Source: Lucinisca nassula
Lineage: Eukaryota; Mollusca; Bivalvia; Lucinida; Lucinidae
DNA length: 64,000 nt
Direction: 5' to 3'
Assembly (NCBI GenBank): GCA_963580285.1
Contig: OY757016.1
Location: 46,205,124 to 46,269,123, forward strand
Shown piece by piece: positions 1 through 11,064 of the stretch. The notes beneath the pieces were generated by a model. It ran no database searches. It was not told the origin of the DNA and saw only the letters and a program-made list of their open reading frames with translations. How positions within the stretch are numbered: position 1 is the stretch's first letter; every line of letters starts with the position of its first letter. A program made the position numbers and the translations under genes.

Positions 1-162
1 TCAACGGATTTTAACAGGTTTGGTATAAATGTTTAGGTAAAATGTTTTTCTACGCTGTGATATTTATTTCCAGGTGATTTTCGCATTAGTGCATGAGAAA
101 ACGTTCTACTTGCATTCATATTTGAACAGTCCTCGTATTTATGTGCATCTCATCAAGTTAAC

Positions 163-300
163 AGGTCTGTGTAAAAGAAACCCTTATAAACCCGACTTTA
201 TGTGGAGAAAAGTGGGGTTTACATGGGTATATGGGTATCCCATGATATTTGCTTTAAAACATAAGTTGTGGGTCTCGTTAGAACAGCCTTATTAAGGAAA
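163..300. repeat. M2-type hairpin MITE, diverged fragment
   Basis: Carries the TTGTGGG...CTCGTTAGAAC arm and the 'GTGGGGTTTAC' block seen in clearer M2 copies at 37784, 45903 and 30205. The second hairpin arm is missing. No coding potential. Confidence 0.5.
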
Positions 301-367
301 ATTTTCTGAGTTTGCTTCTGCCAGGTACTTTCCCAAATAAACATTGTCTTAAGATTTGTTTGGAGAT

Positions 368-399
<32 letters not shown>

Positions 400-454
400 G
401 CTGCTGCTGCTGCTGCTGCTGCTGTTACTGTTGCTGCTGCTGGTGGTGGCGGTG
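368..454. repeat. Mixed trinucleotide microsatellite (TTG/TGG/CTG)
   Basis: Runs of TTG, then TGG, then CTG, then interrupted CTG/TGG. The apparent poly-Cys or poly-Ala reading frames across it come from the repeat and are not genes. Confidence 0.95.
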
Positions 455-1396
455 TAAGTTTCATGTGACATTTTCTTCTAGCTACCCCACTGAACGGTGT
501 GTAAGCGCAAACATGTTCTGAAAAACAACTTTGCGTTGAACAGCTACTTAATAGGAGCATCGATTTTACATATAGTAAATTGCCAATTTTAAGACCACCT
601 AAAGTTAAGACTAAATCTGCTTTTAGAAGCTTATTGAGAAGTCTCAGATACTCTTTCTTTGTGTTTTCTACACCCAGTTTCTTCTAATTAGGGACCGCAT
701 TTGGTACAGTTCAAAAGTGGTCTTTAAGACCACTTTTGTGCTGTCACAAAGGCGGTCTTAATATAGGAATTTTCCTGTATACCCCTTATCCCGCTGAGTA
801 GATTTGTTAGCCACATCCATTTCTTACTATAGAACAATAAAATAATTTGACATAATTTATTCATTCAAATCTAAAACCTGAATGACAAGACAAGTTCTGA
901 TTCAGAAGCCATCTGAACTGGATCTACACTGTTGGCAAAGGTTACTTAGGTAGGTGCCGTCGTGTCCAGCGGGTTAAGGGTTAAAAAGCAGATAAATTGA
1001 ACTCTTCAGCAACAAAAAAAAATAAAAACAGTTCCTGAAGAGTGAACCTATATGCAACCGTTGTAGATTCATATGATCCCGTCCTGTTAATTCCTTATGT
1101 ATATGAACAACAACAGGTGTAGCGAAATTAATGACGGTAGAAAGAGCTTCAGAAACACCATGGGAGCGTTCTCCCATCTTTTTGTTCTCTTTGGAAGCGT
1201 TCAAATAGCATTCTGGTCGCATGGGGTGTCCATCTTAAGTGTGCTAGTTTAAGAAGTGTAATTACACTATGCACACCTTCGAAATTACTATTTCCATCCC
1301 TGAGTTTCAGAAAACACCCTAAATGTCAACCTCTGGGGTTTCAGCATACAAGCACAGTGCAAAGAGTCATGGGAACAAATTGCACAAGATATTCAC
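455..1396. other. Unassigned AT-rich sequence
   Basis: No gene or recognised repeat. A 25-bp near-perfect palindrome (AAAAGTGGTCTT/AAGACCACTTTT) sits at 711-735. Confidence 0.6.
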
Positions 1397-1446
1397 ACAA
1401 TAGAAGTGGAGGCAATGATCAGGAATCGATACAATCAACCCAAAGC
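1397..1446 (+). repeat. Family D fragment (start of consensus)
   Basis: Matches the first 50 bp of interspersed family D, starting AATAGAAGTGGAGGCAATG, as at 31208 and 61680. The sequence then changes abruptly. Confidence 0.7.
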
Positions 1447-1983
1447 CTGCCTCGGGGCTTTTACATTTGAACAGTGTCGTCGGAAGATATTGCACAGGAC
1501 CGAGCAAAGTGACGCGCGTCTTCAAAAGGGGAGCATGTGAATATGAGGAAAAACAGTGAAGCAAGCAGATACGTGCTCAGTGCAAACCCAGAGCTTCTTC
1601 GTCAGAAATCTCTTGCTCTATCTGCTCTGCAACTGGCAGGTTAAAACTAAAATTGCTCTATCTGCAACAGGCAGGCTAGAACTAAAATTGGTCACATTCA
1701 CCATCTTAGAACACATAATCAGTAATACTGCACTCATTCGATTTAGGTTATTGGTCATTATCAGTAGTGACAGACGAACAATTAATCGTGTGGCTTTGGT
1801 ACTAACAAGCATACCAAAACGAAGAATGCTCAGCCACCGGTTAACGTGACATACGGTTTGGAAGTAGATGACTCACAAATGGTGAACTGTGTTTTTAACG
1901 ATATAAATGCTTTGAGGAAATTATTTAAAAATCGAAGAACACGCTTGTGAAATAAATCTCAGACAATCCTATTGGTTGTTTGA
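1447..1983. other. Unassigned sequence
   Basis: No gene or recognised repeat. Short reading frames here on both strands have no motif. Confidence 0.5.
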
Positions 1984-2229
1984 TATATGGGCCCCGTCAA
2001 GCGATTTTGGCACTTATCGCCTATGCGAGCAGCGAATGTTCAGGCGAGCCTGCGCATCCGCGCAGTCTCGCCAGAACCTTCGCTGCTCGCTCATACAAGC
2101 AGTGAATCAAGAGGAACCTTCAGACAGAAAGCCATATCCCTGGCCCCTCTGAATGGCTGGGCATGCACAGTTAAAATTTGTCATGACGGAATGCTCGAAG
2201 ACACAAAATCGCTTGGCGGGGCTCATATA
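1984..2229. mobile_element. Small TIR element (MITE) with central hairpin
   Basis: Ends are inverted repeats of about 25 bp: TATATGGGCCCCGTC... at 1984 and the complement of TATATGAGCCCCGCC at 2205-2229, then both AAGCGATTTT. The middle (2025-2090) folds into a GC-rich hairpin with arms GCGAGCAGCGAA/TTCGCTGCTCGC. About 246 bp, non-coding; the TA at each end suggests a TA target. Confidence 0.75.
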
Positions 2230-2424
2230 CTCCACGCGAACGTGTAGGAAAGTATATTGGCTGAATAATTTTTCCCTTTCTGAAGGTGTACCGAAAGCTA
2301 TAGAAAAAACACGCGGATGTCTTTTTTTTTATTCATTATATATGCAGTATTATTATTTGAATTTGCGGTTTGCCAGAAGTTAGCATATCATCATGCAAAC
2401 ATGATAGACACATGTGGTTATTAT

Positions 2425-3930
2425 GAAGCATATCGTCGCCGCTTCGTCCGTGCGTCCGTGAGTCCGTGCGTCCATGCGTCCGTCCCGCTCTTGTCTACGC
2501 GAATTCTCAGAAACTACTGGGCGGATTTCAGTGAAACTTCATGTGAATATTAAGTATCGAAGGTGGATGCGCATATCACCTGCGTGTTTTGGTTCGATGA
2601 TTATTCCAACAGTTATGGCCCTTTGATGAATTCTGCATGAATATATAGGGTACTGTTCGTTTCCACGCGAATTCTCAGCAACTACATGCAGAAATTCAAC
2701 GAAACTTCAATGGAACCTAAAGCAGCAATAGGGGATGCGCATATTATCCGTGCTATCTGGTTAGATGATTCATCACAGAGTTATGGAACTTTGTTTAAAG
2801 CTGCAGTGTATGGTCACTGTTGCTATTTTTAGAAAAAACTTTGTCATCACTCTGGTGCCTACATTTATTGATGGATTTTAATATAACTTCACACAACTGT
2901 TGGGTATGATAATATATTGAGCATGTTCGACTTTCAGGGTCCTGGGCTGAAGGTCAAGGTCACTGTGGCTATTTATAGAAAAACTTTGTTTTCGCTCTAG
3001 TGCCTACATTTATTGATGGATTTTAATATAATTCCACACAAATGTTGAGTATGATAATATCTCGAGCAAGTTCAACTTTCAGGGTCCTGGGCTCAAGGTC
3101 AAGGTCACTGTAGCTATTTTTAGAAAAAAAAAAACAATGTCATCGCTCAAGCGTCGTCATTTGCTGATGGATTTTAATATAACTTCACACAAATGTTGGG
3201 TATAATAATATCTCGAGCAATTTCAACTTTCAGGATTCTGGGGTCAAGGTCAAGTTCACTGTGGATATTTTTAGAAAAAAAAAACGTTGTCATCGCTCTA
3301 GTGCCTACATTTATTGATGGATTTTAATATCATTTCACACAAATGTTGAGTATGATAATATCTCGAGCAAGTTCAACTTTCAGGGTCCTGGGCTCAAGGT
3401 CAAGGTCACTGTGGCTATTTTTAGAAAAAACTTTGTCATCGCTCTAGCGTCGTCATTTGCTGATGGATTTTAATATAACTTCACACAAACGTTGGGTATA
3501 ATATCTCGAGCAAGTTCAACTTTCAGGATCCTGGGGTCAAGGTCAAGGTCACTGTGGTTATTTTTAGAAAAAACTTTGTCATCGCTCTAGTGCCTACATT
3601 TATTGATGGGTTTTAATATAATTTCACACAAATGTTGGGTATGATAATATCTCGAGCAAGTTTGACTTTCAGGGTCCTAGGCTCAAGGTCAAGATCACTG
3701 CGGCTTTTTTTTTTAAAAAAAACTTTGTCATCGCTCTAGCGTCGTCATTTGCTGATGGATTTTAATATAACTTCACACTAATGTTGGGTATGATAATATC
3801 TCAAGCAAGTTTGACTTTCAGGGTCCTGGGCTCAAGGTCAAGATCAATGCGGCTAATTTTAGAAAAACTTTGTCATCGCTCTAGTATCTACATTAGCTGA
3901 TGGATTTTAATATAATTTTCGAACCCGTCT
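2425..3930. repeat. Tandem array E, 145-150 bp units
   Basis: Starts with a (GTCCGTGC)-like simple repeat at 2445-2485 and two diverged leader units containing ACGCGAATTCTCAG (2500 and 2658). Then come eight units; the GATGGATTTTAATAT block recurs at about 2870, 3015, 3166, 3316, 3462, 3605, 3754 and 3899. From the second unit on, units alternate between CCTACATTTATTGATGG and CGTCGTCATTTGCTGATGG versions, giving a higher-order period near 295 bp. Most units carry AAGGTCAAGGTCA. Confidence 0.9.
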
Positions 3931-4640
3931 GATATTTTATATGCATGTAAAGGCACCCAATACGGAACCATACCTGGAGACAGTCCTATGAGGATTGCCT
4001 CTGTGTACGTGAGTAAGTTTTCAATAATTTGTATTAAACAGTTTTACCCAATTAATATAGCTAAACTACCACCCATGATCTTGGGGTATGGTATCGTACC
4101 TGAAGACACTTCCTTTCATTTATTCCGACTTTTGTATTGCTGATGTTTGTATGACAGTGCCATCAGGTAAGCTAATCTGTCCACCGACAGGTTTTGTTAT
4201 ACTCCATTTTTAAGTACAGTGAGTATACACAGTATACTGCTCTTTAACTGGGATAATGTTTCCTGTTCCGACTATTGCACGTTCGGGGAGCATCCATCGG
4301 TTTCAACGATATTCTTGTTTGTGTTATGAACATGCTGATTGTCAATGCAGCATTGTCGAGAAATTATAGACGGAAGCATCGATAATGGTGGGTGGTTACG
4401 CATTCGATCTATATGAATAATAAGAAAACTGACAGCTATCAAACCGAATCCGACGGTTAAGCATTATTTCGTTTGGTAGGCGTTAATAAGATTGAATATG
4501 TTAATAAATCGCGAAATATGGATTACATTGAATACCGTCAAGTTGTTAAATGAAGATAATAAACATTTTTGTCCTTTGTTCATTCGTTCATTCTTTCGTT
4601 CGTTTGTTTGTTTCAAAATGAGTATCAGCTTTACAAACAA
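3931..4640. other. Unassigned sequence
   Basis: No gene or known repeat recognised. It includes the right flank of array E. Confidence 0.5.
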
Positions 4641-4917
4641 GGCAACGCAAGCGAAGCATCCCCTTACAACTGCATTCAACACATCAACATCTAAATCCAA
4701 TCTGATAAAGCGTTATGGATACCTTTGATGCTTCTATGATGATCACGTCGTCTTCTATCCTGTTCATAAGGTTTTTAATATCAAGTCCATTGTGGCATTG
4801 GCATTTGACCATTGACCTTGATAATCAACAGGGTTCATCCCCTCTCCATGTGGAAAATTGTGTAAGGTTTGATGTTTCAATGATGATAGCTTTGTCTTCT
4901 ATCCAGTTCACAAGGCT

Positions 4918-4957
<40 letters not shown>

Positions 4958-5000
4958 ACGCACGCACGCACGCGCGGCAACGTTGATAATAATGTTTACG
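4641..5000 (+). mobile_element. Pearl/HINE-like element, short diverged copy
   Basis: Same layout as 46906-47987. It starts with a GGCAACGCAAGCGAAGCATCC-type leader, has about one and a half diverged 145-bp units (TTTGATGCTTCTATGATGA, AAGTCCATTGTG, TTGACCTTGATAATCAA), then a (CA)n tract at 4918-4952 and CACG-rich tail to 4975. The leader match places both copies in one family. Confidence 0.75.
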
Positions 5001-5399
5001 GAATATTTTCGCTCGCTCTGTTTGATAGCGTAGATAGCGGAGTATATTAAGAAATTACTGTTTTCTATCAATGTGTGTTATTCATATTTTAATTTAATAC
5101 CCATATAAACCTAAATGTGCCCTTGAGTATATGTCCGAAAATTCCAAGCAGTGTGTGGTGGCTCCCATGTCCCCCAGGCGCCAGGTTATCTTAAAAATCA
5201 ACCGTTAGCCAGTCAAAACTGTAAACATTATGGATGCGCCACCAGAACAGCTACGAATTCACGAATACATTTTTCTTAATCAATCATTTCTAGTATTTTT
5301 GCAATTTCGCTCATCTATCAAAAGTGTTCAGTTTAAACAATCGATCAAAATGGCAATTGTTGAAAGCAAGACATACAAATAAAAATAATGCAGTGAAAA
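5001..5399. other. Unassigned sequence
   Basis: Nothing recognised. Confidence 0.4.
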
Positions 5400-5608
5400 A
5401 GCCATGACTCGAATACTAATAGCTTGTTTACCACGGCAGAGTCGAATCCATTCTTGAGTCCAAAGGTGACCCTTCCCGTATATTCAATAAAGAAATATTG
5501 AGAGATAATTTATGGAGATCCTCTTTCTTTTTATCCTGAAAAATGTATGTGATGTGTACTCATTATCCTTAAAATATGTGTTGTGTGTACTCATTAGAAT
5601 CGCCTTTT
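5400..5608 (+). repeat. M3 hairpin MITE, left part
   Basis: Shares ATGACTCGAA, CACGGCAGAGTCGAA and the hairpin arm TGTACTCATTAGAATCGCC with the complete M3 copy at 54537-54886. SINE A begins exactly inside the hairpin. Confidence 0.65.
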
Positions 5609-5902
5609 GTTTGTTTGATTTGAGCTTGAACGTCCCCATCAACACTGTAAAGGTCATTTTGGAGACGTTGCTTCCAATTTTGTGGGACTTTTAGCCGACA
5701 TTGAGATGAAATGACGTCTCAAGCCGCCCATTGAAACCAGTAGGGTTTATAAGCATGGACGGGCCGACCCGCACCGCTTTGCCTGGGCAGGCTTAGATCC
5801 TCTAAGCGGTTTACCAGTACCCGTGTGGGGGTCGGTTTCAGCTCTGCATGGAAGCATCATGCAGCCCATATATTTCTTCAAGCCCCGATGGACGGGTGCG
5901 GC
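5609..5902 (-). mobile_element. SINE A copy
   Basis: Complete-length member of the most abundant SINE here (about 300-330 bp). On the minus strand it runs from a CCCCCGCCCATCGGGGC-type head through TACTGGTAAACCGCTTAGAG and CCTGCCCAGGCAAAG to the tail ACGTTAAACCTCAAATCAAA. No tRNA-like A/B box was found, so head origin is unclear. Confidence 0.85.
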
Positions 5903-5942
5903 AATTCTTATTAACACAAAGCATATTAATATTTCTAGAGGC

Positions 5943-6170
5943 AGTGCACGACAAAACCTACAATAAGATATGTGCGCCCACCGTAGACTCAGATCAGCCT
6001 GCGCATCCATATAGTCTAACCAGAGACTTCTCTTGTTGCGTGAAGAAGCATTGAGCCCTTAGCTATCATTTGAGCGCACAACGAAGACTCTGATCAGACT
6101 GCGCGGATGTGCAGGCTGATCTGAGTCTTCGTTGGGCACACATGTCTTATTGTAGGTTTTGTCATGCGCT
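5943..6170. mobile_element. MITE Q with 28-bp TIRs
   Basis: Ends are inverted copies of AGTGCACGACAAAACCTACA... (5943-5970 and 6143-6170). Interior carries two arms around GACTCAGATCAGCCTGCGC and GCGCAGTCTGATCAGAGTC, so it folds on itself. Partial copies lie at 42880-42980 and 49110-49185. Confidence 0.8.
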
Positions 6171-6223
6171 GGCTCACTTTATAAACCATCTTATCGCATA
6201 TTGAAAAAAATTTGTTGTGTGTT

Positions 6224-6516
6224 TTTGTTTGTGCTTAGGGTTTACGTCCCCGTCAACACTATTTAGGTCATTTTGGAGTCGTTGCTTCCAATTTTGTGCG
6301 ACCTTTACCCGAAATTGATATGAAATGACATCTCAAGCCTTACCACCCAAAGAAATCGCTTGCGTTAAAGGAGAGGGCTGACTCGCACCACTTTTTCAGG
6401 GAAGGCATAACTTTAACTTAAGCTGTTTACCAGTAATCAAGTTCGGTCAATTTCAGCCCTGCTTGGAAGCATCATGCGGCCAAATCTATTTCTCCAAGCC
6501 CCATTGAGACAGGGGC
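6224..6516 (-). mobile_element. SINE A copy, diverged
   Basis: Minus-strand SINE A with tail complement TTTACGTCCCCGTCAACACT at left and a decayed head near 6500. Confidence 0.8.
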
Positions 6517-6523
6517 TAGTTTT

Positions 6524-7000
6524 ATTTGTTTGTTTGATTTGAGGTTTAACGTTTCCATCAATATTATTTAGGTCATATCGGAGACCTTGCTTCTAATTTT
6601 GTGAGACTTTTACCCGACATTGAGATGAAAAGACATCTCAAGCCCTACCGCACAAAGAGTGAGTGAGTGTTTGAGTTTTACGTCCCACCAACAGCTAAGG
6701 TCATACGGAGACGAGACATCGGTTTATAGACTCATCCGAAAGTCTGGAGAAGCCCGGGATCGATCCTGCGACCCCTGGTTTACAAGGCGAGTAGCGTAAC
6801 CACTACACCACGGAGGCTTCTACCGCCAATAGAAATCGCTAGGCTTTTAAGGAGTGGTCCGACTCGCATCACTTTTCCTGGGCAGGTTTGGATCTATGCG
6901 TTTTACCAGTACCCAAGTTCGGTCGGGTTCAGCTATGCGCGAAAGCACCATGCAGCCCAATCTATTTCTAAAAACCCCGAACGGAGGGGGCGCCGGGGGC
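6524..7000 (-). mobile_element. SINE A copy split by SINE C
   Basis: Tail half 6524-6656 and head half 6824-7000 are separated by a SINE C. The split point is in the conserved CCTACCGC block, which is duplicated around the insert. Confidence 0.8.
6657..6823 (-). mobile_element. SINE C nested in SINE A
   Basis: Minus-strand tRNA-headed SINE: B-box complement GGGATCGATCC, A-box region GTAACCACTACACCACGG, then the (ACTC)n tail at left. Approximate duplication CTACCGCACAAAG / CTACCGCCAATAG flanks it. Confidence 0.85.
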
Positions 7001-7120
7001 TAGAAGTCCGACTGCACTCTATGCTCTGAGATTAATCAATTTCTTCTAAGTTTGCTGACATGAAAATTGTACTATTAATAAATATATGTATTCAAATACT
7101 AACAATAATTGACATTTTAT

Positions 7121-7236
7121 ACATGTTTTTTTTATGATTTGCTTGTTTGTATTGGAGTTTAACGGCCCAGAAAACATTATTTTAAACAATTTTTGAGCCG
7201 ATCAGCTTACCTATTGACACTTTTCCTGGGCAGGCT
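7121..7236 (-). mobile_element. SINE B, 3' half, left of T1
   Basis: Tail half of a minus-strand SINE B, from the tail complement TTGGAGTTTAACGGCCCAG to CTTTTCCTGGGCAGGCT. It stops at the T1 terminus. The missing head half begins at 19806 with AGGCT. The SINE's own duplication (ACATGTTTTTTTTATGA at 7121; ACATATTTTTATGA at 20021) is found at the far sides of the two halves. Confidence 0.9.
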
Positions 7237-7740
7237 CACCGTGTAGCATCGACTCCGGAACTTGTTACTGAAAAGTACCAGCGAAATCAATATTTATCGC
7301 AAGCATGGCACGCAGTAAGGTAGGTAAAAAGCTGTTTACAGGTTTCTACAGGATTCTGCCATTTAAAGCAAAATGGATATGTGTCGGAGAGATATCTAGT
7401 TCATGCCTGCTTTCATGATTCTGATAACATCTCACTGGAAATCGCTAAACAAACTGAAATATTGACAGCTGGTACCAAGAACAAATAATCTTTTTCGTGG
7501 AAAGTACTGGTTTTTGCTTTGATTCACGACCACTGGCCTTCTTTTTTCCATGCCGGAACATTCAGAAGGTTAGAAAAGTTGTTGTGTATAAGTTTTAATT
7601 GAAAGGTTCGCTTTATGCTGCAGTTTTCTTTCAGAAAACACAAAACGATGGAGTACGGCAACTTGGATTTTTAAGTACGGCAACTTGGGGAAAATGCTGA
7701 ATTAACAGTACGTCAACTTGTATAACAAAATTGCCACTGA
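7237..7740 (+). repeat. T1 left terminal/subterminal inverted repeat
   Basis: 45-bp terminal block 7237-7281, then poorly conserved sequence, then three iterons at 7651 (GAGTACGGCAACTTGG), 7673 and 7706. These iterons are plausible transposase-binding sites. Confidence 0.8.
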
Positions 7741-8240
7741 AAATTACTGACAGCCTTTTAACATCGTTGTGAACGAACAACCATGATTATTATCATGTTT
7801 GGTTTCATCATTCAGCCAGGGATTGTTTCTAATGCTAGTACTGATCGTAAACCAATCTATTTGTGCATGTAACAGCTGAAATTGTGAAATATACACCAGG
7901 GCCATATTTCCTCTTGAGAATTATTTGTCATTGCTTTTGCTTTCTTTTACTACTGTAAATACTTAGGAAATAATGTAGAAACAAAACAAAGTCTGCCCCC
8001 TTTTAACGGAACTTTACCTTCTTGAAATGAAGTTATTTTTTTTTTCTACGAAATAAAGTGTCTTTTTAATGTGCTCAAATAGTTTCTACGTCGTTCTTGT
8101 GATAGTTATTTTATGTTATTATGTATTTATTCCTTTTGCGAAAGAGACTTTATTCTAACGAATGTCCTGGTGTATGCATGCTATACTCCAGTTATTTTAA
8201 ATCATGACTGCGGCTATTATTTGTTCGCTTGTTTGCATTC
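7741..8240. other. Unassigned T1 interior
   Basis: AT-rich, no recognised gene. Possibly original T1 sequence. Confidence 0.4.
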
Positions 8241-8466
8241 CGAAAACATGCCTATTCAAATATATTGAAAATTTTTCCACCCAAAAAAATTGAAAATTTT
8301 CAGATAAAAAATCTGATATTTTACATATTGCAGTTCAGAACATATAGTGTGGGCACTGCTTTTGGACAGAAATGCGAAAAATAATGTAAACCCCTAAAAA
8401 CCCCAGTTTTAAGTAATCAATAAAATTGGGGTTTATGGCGGTCAAAATTGAATAGGCATGTTTTCA
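8241..8466 (+). mobile_element. M1 MITE, diverged copy
   Basis: Ends CGAAAACATGCCTAT and the complement at 8450-8466. The central hairpin is decayed, but the AACCCCAGTTTTA block and GGTCAAAATT near the right end identify the family. Confidence 0.75.
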
Positions 8467-8518
8467 TGCTGGTCTTCCGTAAGTCTTTTGAAATCGCATT
8501 CTATGTTTTGGATAATGG

Positions 8519-8561
<43 letters not shown>

Positions 8562-8563
8562 TT
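8519..8563. repeat. (TTA)n microsatellite
   Basis: About 15 uninterrupted TTA units. Confidence 0.97.
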
Positions 8564-8665
8564 CGAAATCGACGGGCACGAAAGTGCCTGCATGTTGCAT
8601 TCTTCATCTTGAATATTCTATCTATTTCACATTTGTACAGTTAAGCAACGACACAGACAACAAAA

Positions 8666-8777
8666 TAGAAGTGGAGGCACTGATCATGAATCAATACAAT
8701 TAACCCACAGCCCCCAGCAGTGACAACAAAGGAAAGAAACACAAAAATGAAAAACCAGACTCTGATGGAAACACATA
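8666..8777 (+). repeat. Family D fragment (start of consensus)
   Basis: AATAGAAGTGGAGGCACTG through ACTCTGATGGAAACACA; first 110 bp of D, ending at an M1 hairpin. Confidence 0.75.
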
Positions 8778-8937
8778 GATTGTGGATACTCATTAGAACC
8801 GCCTCGCCGAGGCCGTTCTAACGAGTTACTACAATGTATATTTGTAGCAGAAATATGGAAACTTTCATTTTTTGTCTGAAATTTTCATTTGTGGTGGTAT
8901 ATTTTCCAATATATTTCAATAGGCGTGTTTTGGTAAT
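8778..8937 (-). repeat. M1 MITE, partial
   Basis: Central hairpin TTAGAACCGCCTCGCCGAGG, then the right half to the terminus AATAGGCGTGTTTTGG. Confidence 0.75.
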
Positions 8938-8941
8938 GTAC

Positions 8942-9133
8942 GCGACATTGAGCTGACATCTCAAGCCCTTCTGCCCAATGAACCCAATAGGGTTTATATG
9001 CATGGATGGTCCGACTCGGACAACTTTCCTGAGCTGGCTCAGAACCCTCTTAGCAGTTTACCAATGGTCTCAGTTCTGCGTGGAAGAGTAATGTAGCCAT
9101 ATCTATTTCTTCAAGCCCCGAAGGGCGGTGGCC
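8942..9133 (-). repeat. SINE A fragment lacking its tail
   Basis: Starts at GACATTGAGCTGACATCTC and ends at the head complement CCCGAAGGGCGGTGGCC. The ACGTTAAAC tail is missing, so it was cut after insertion. Confidence 0.75.
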
Positions 9134-9355
9134 AACTAGCCCATGTAATAACACCCATGCGTATGCAAATGCAAATCAAGAAAATAAATGGTGTTTATAA
9201 TATAAATATTAAACTACTGTTCAAAACATCACAACCAGCTCGTCGTGTCCTTGTACCCTTGCAGTCACTGTACAGCACATGCGGTATCGGCGTATGTTGT
9301 TAATATCTCGCCCAGTGAAAATATTTTTGAGATTGTTGCGTTAAAAATACCAGCA

Positions 9356-9604
9356 CGAAAACACGCCTGTATAATTTTGATCCCCTTGAACCCTACTTTT
9401 ATATAGTAAAACTTGGGTTTCTGGTGGTATACCTTATTTTTCTTATTTCTGCTCTAAAATATAGATTGTGGGTACTCGTTATAACCGCCTCGACGGTCTA
9501 TATTTTGAGCAGATAAAAGAAAAGATCACAATTTTTCATCTTAAATTTTTTGTATTTTTTTCGGCGATAAATGTGGCAATGTATTTGTATAGGCATGTTT
9601 GCGA
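9356..9604 (-). mobile_element. M1 MITE, full length
   Basis: TIRs CGAAAACACGCCTGT at 9356 and the complement at the right end. Inverted relative to 48440-48710. One arm of the hairpin is shortened (CGCCTCGACGG). Confidence 0.8.
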
Positions 9605-9699
9605 AATGTAAAACATGCATTTTTATATTATATTCTAACATTTTAAATGTCCTTGTCCGTCATTGTCAGTCCTTGTCAGTCCCAGTAGTGTTTAGTAGG

Positions 9700-9812
9700 A
9701 CCGTATATTTTTGTGCACAAATAATAAAAATAACGTTTACCCCTGTAAACCCCGGTTTTACTGTATAAAAGTGGGGTCCAAAGGGGTCAGAATAATAAAG
9801 ACTTGTTTTCAT
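9700..9812 (+). repeat. M1 MITE, right half
   Basis: TTTACCCCTGTAAACCCC through GGTCAGAATAATA and a decayed terminus CTTGTTTTCATG. Confidence 0.65.
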
Positions 9813-10514
9813 GTTGCCTAGACAGCTGTTACAATAGACAAGTGATTTTAGAACTATGTCAATCATCGCGAAACGTTGAATCTATCAGAACATCTGTCTG
9901 TACAAATTTTCTTTGTAATGGTCCAAATTTCTCTTGCATAGCGATGGACCACAACGTGTATATGGCATGATGTCAATACCCTTCACACGTTCACTTTTTA
10001 TATGCTGCAGCTAAGCGTAGAGTCTTTTTTTCGACTTTTGCAGCTAATGATTGCGTACAGATGCAGCTAATCGTACAGGGGCTAGTATGATAGGACCTGA
10101 ATAAAGCAGTACTTTTTTTGAAGGGAGGCAGACAGAAATAGCAAATGGGTGCTGAGATGTGATGGTTAATGATTGTTTTATGTCTACGCTTATTTAGAAT
10201 AAGTGTAAACTGGCCATAAGGCAGATAAAATGTGAAAAAAAATAATGGTCGCTGCGAGCGATAATGAAAAAAATCACTGATGCAGCACGAGAATCTTTTT
10301 ACTGTGCAGAACAGGGCACCTTATGATTCCAAATCGAAGCAAATTTGAAAAGGGATGACTCTTACCGTCCCAAGCATGTGTCATTTCCGGGTGTTAATAC
10401 CGAATTTTATTGATTTTTAGCGTTTTTAATAAATATCGTGTAAAGCAGCTAACGATTTTTGAGCGTACAGTATCAGCAGCTTCCGATTTCAGATACTGTA
10501 CGATGGTCAACTGT
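9813..10514. other. Unassigned sequence
   Basis: No gene or repeat recognised. Confidence 0.4.
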
Positions 10515-10945
10515 GAATAGGGTTCATTAGCATGGACGGGCCGACTCGCACCGCATTGCCTGGGCAGGCTTAGATCGTCTAAGGGGTTTACCAGTACTCG
10601 TGTGCGGGTCGGTTTCAGCTCCGCGTGGCAGCATCATGCAGCCCATCTATTTCAGCCCATCTATTTCTTCAAGCCCCGATGGGCGGGGGCTATCCACACT
10701 AAACTAACCCTCACACGAGTACTGGTAAACCGCTTAGAGGATCTGAGCCTGCCCAGGCAAAGCGGTGCGAGTCGGCCCGTCCATGCTTATAAACTCTATT
10801 GGTTTCATTGGGCGGCATGGCTTGAGATGTCATTTCATCTCAATGTCGGGTAAAAGTCCCACACAATTGGAAGTAACGTTTCCAAAATGACCTATACAGT
10901 GTTGACGGGGACGTTAAACCTCAAATCAAACAAACAAAACTCTCA
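10515..10945. mobile_element. Two SINE A pieces joined head to head
   Basis: 10515-10690 is minus-strand head and middle (ending GATGGGCGGGGGC). 10712-10945 is plus-strand middle and tail (ending CTCAAATCAAACAAACAAA). About 95 bp of the SINE is present in both orientations, making a long inverted repeat. A twin-priming inversion or fold-back rearrangement would give this. Confidence 0.8.
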
Positions 10946-11064
10946 CACTCTCCTTCTCTCCCCGATCTCCTCCCGCTCTCCCCTGTCTCCCTGTATTTCT
11001 CCCTCTCACCACCTCTCTGCCTCCCTCTCCCACTCACCCTTCTCACTTAACATAGCTGGAACAA

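Noticed and set aside
312..521. Open frames rich in Cys/Trp or Ala/Pro
   Set aside because: They are the translation of the TTG/TGG/CTG microsatellite; no start context or homology.
2800..3930. CRISPR-like array
   Set aside because: Units are whole 145-150 bp tandem repeats with no unique spacers, in a eukaryotic context.
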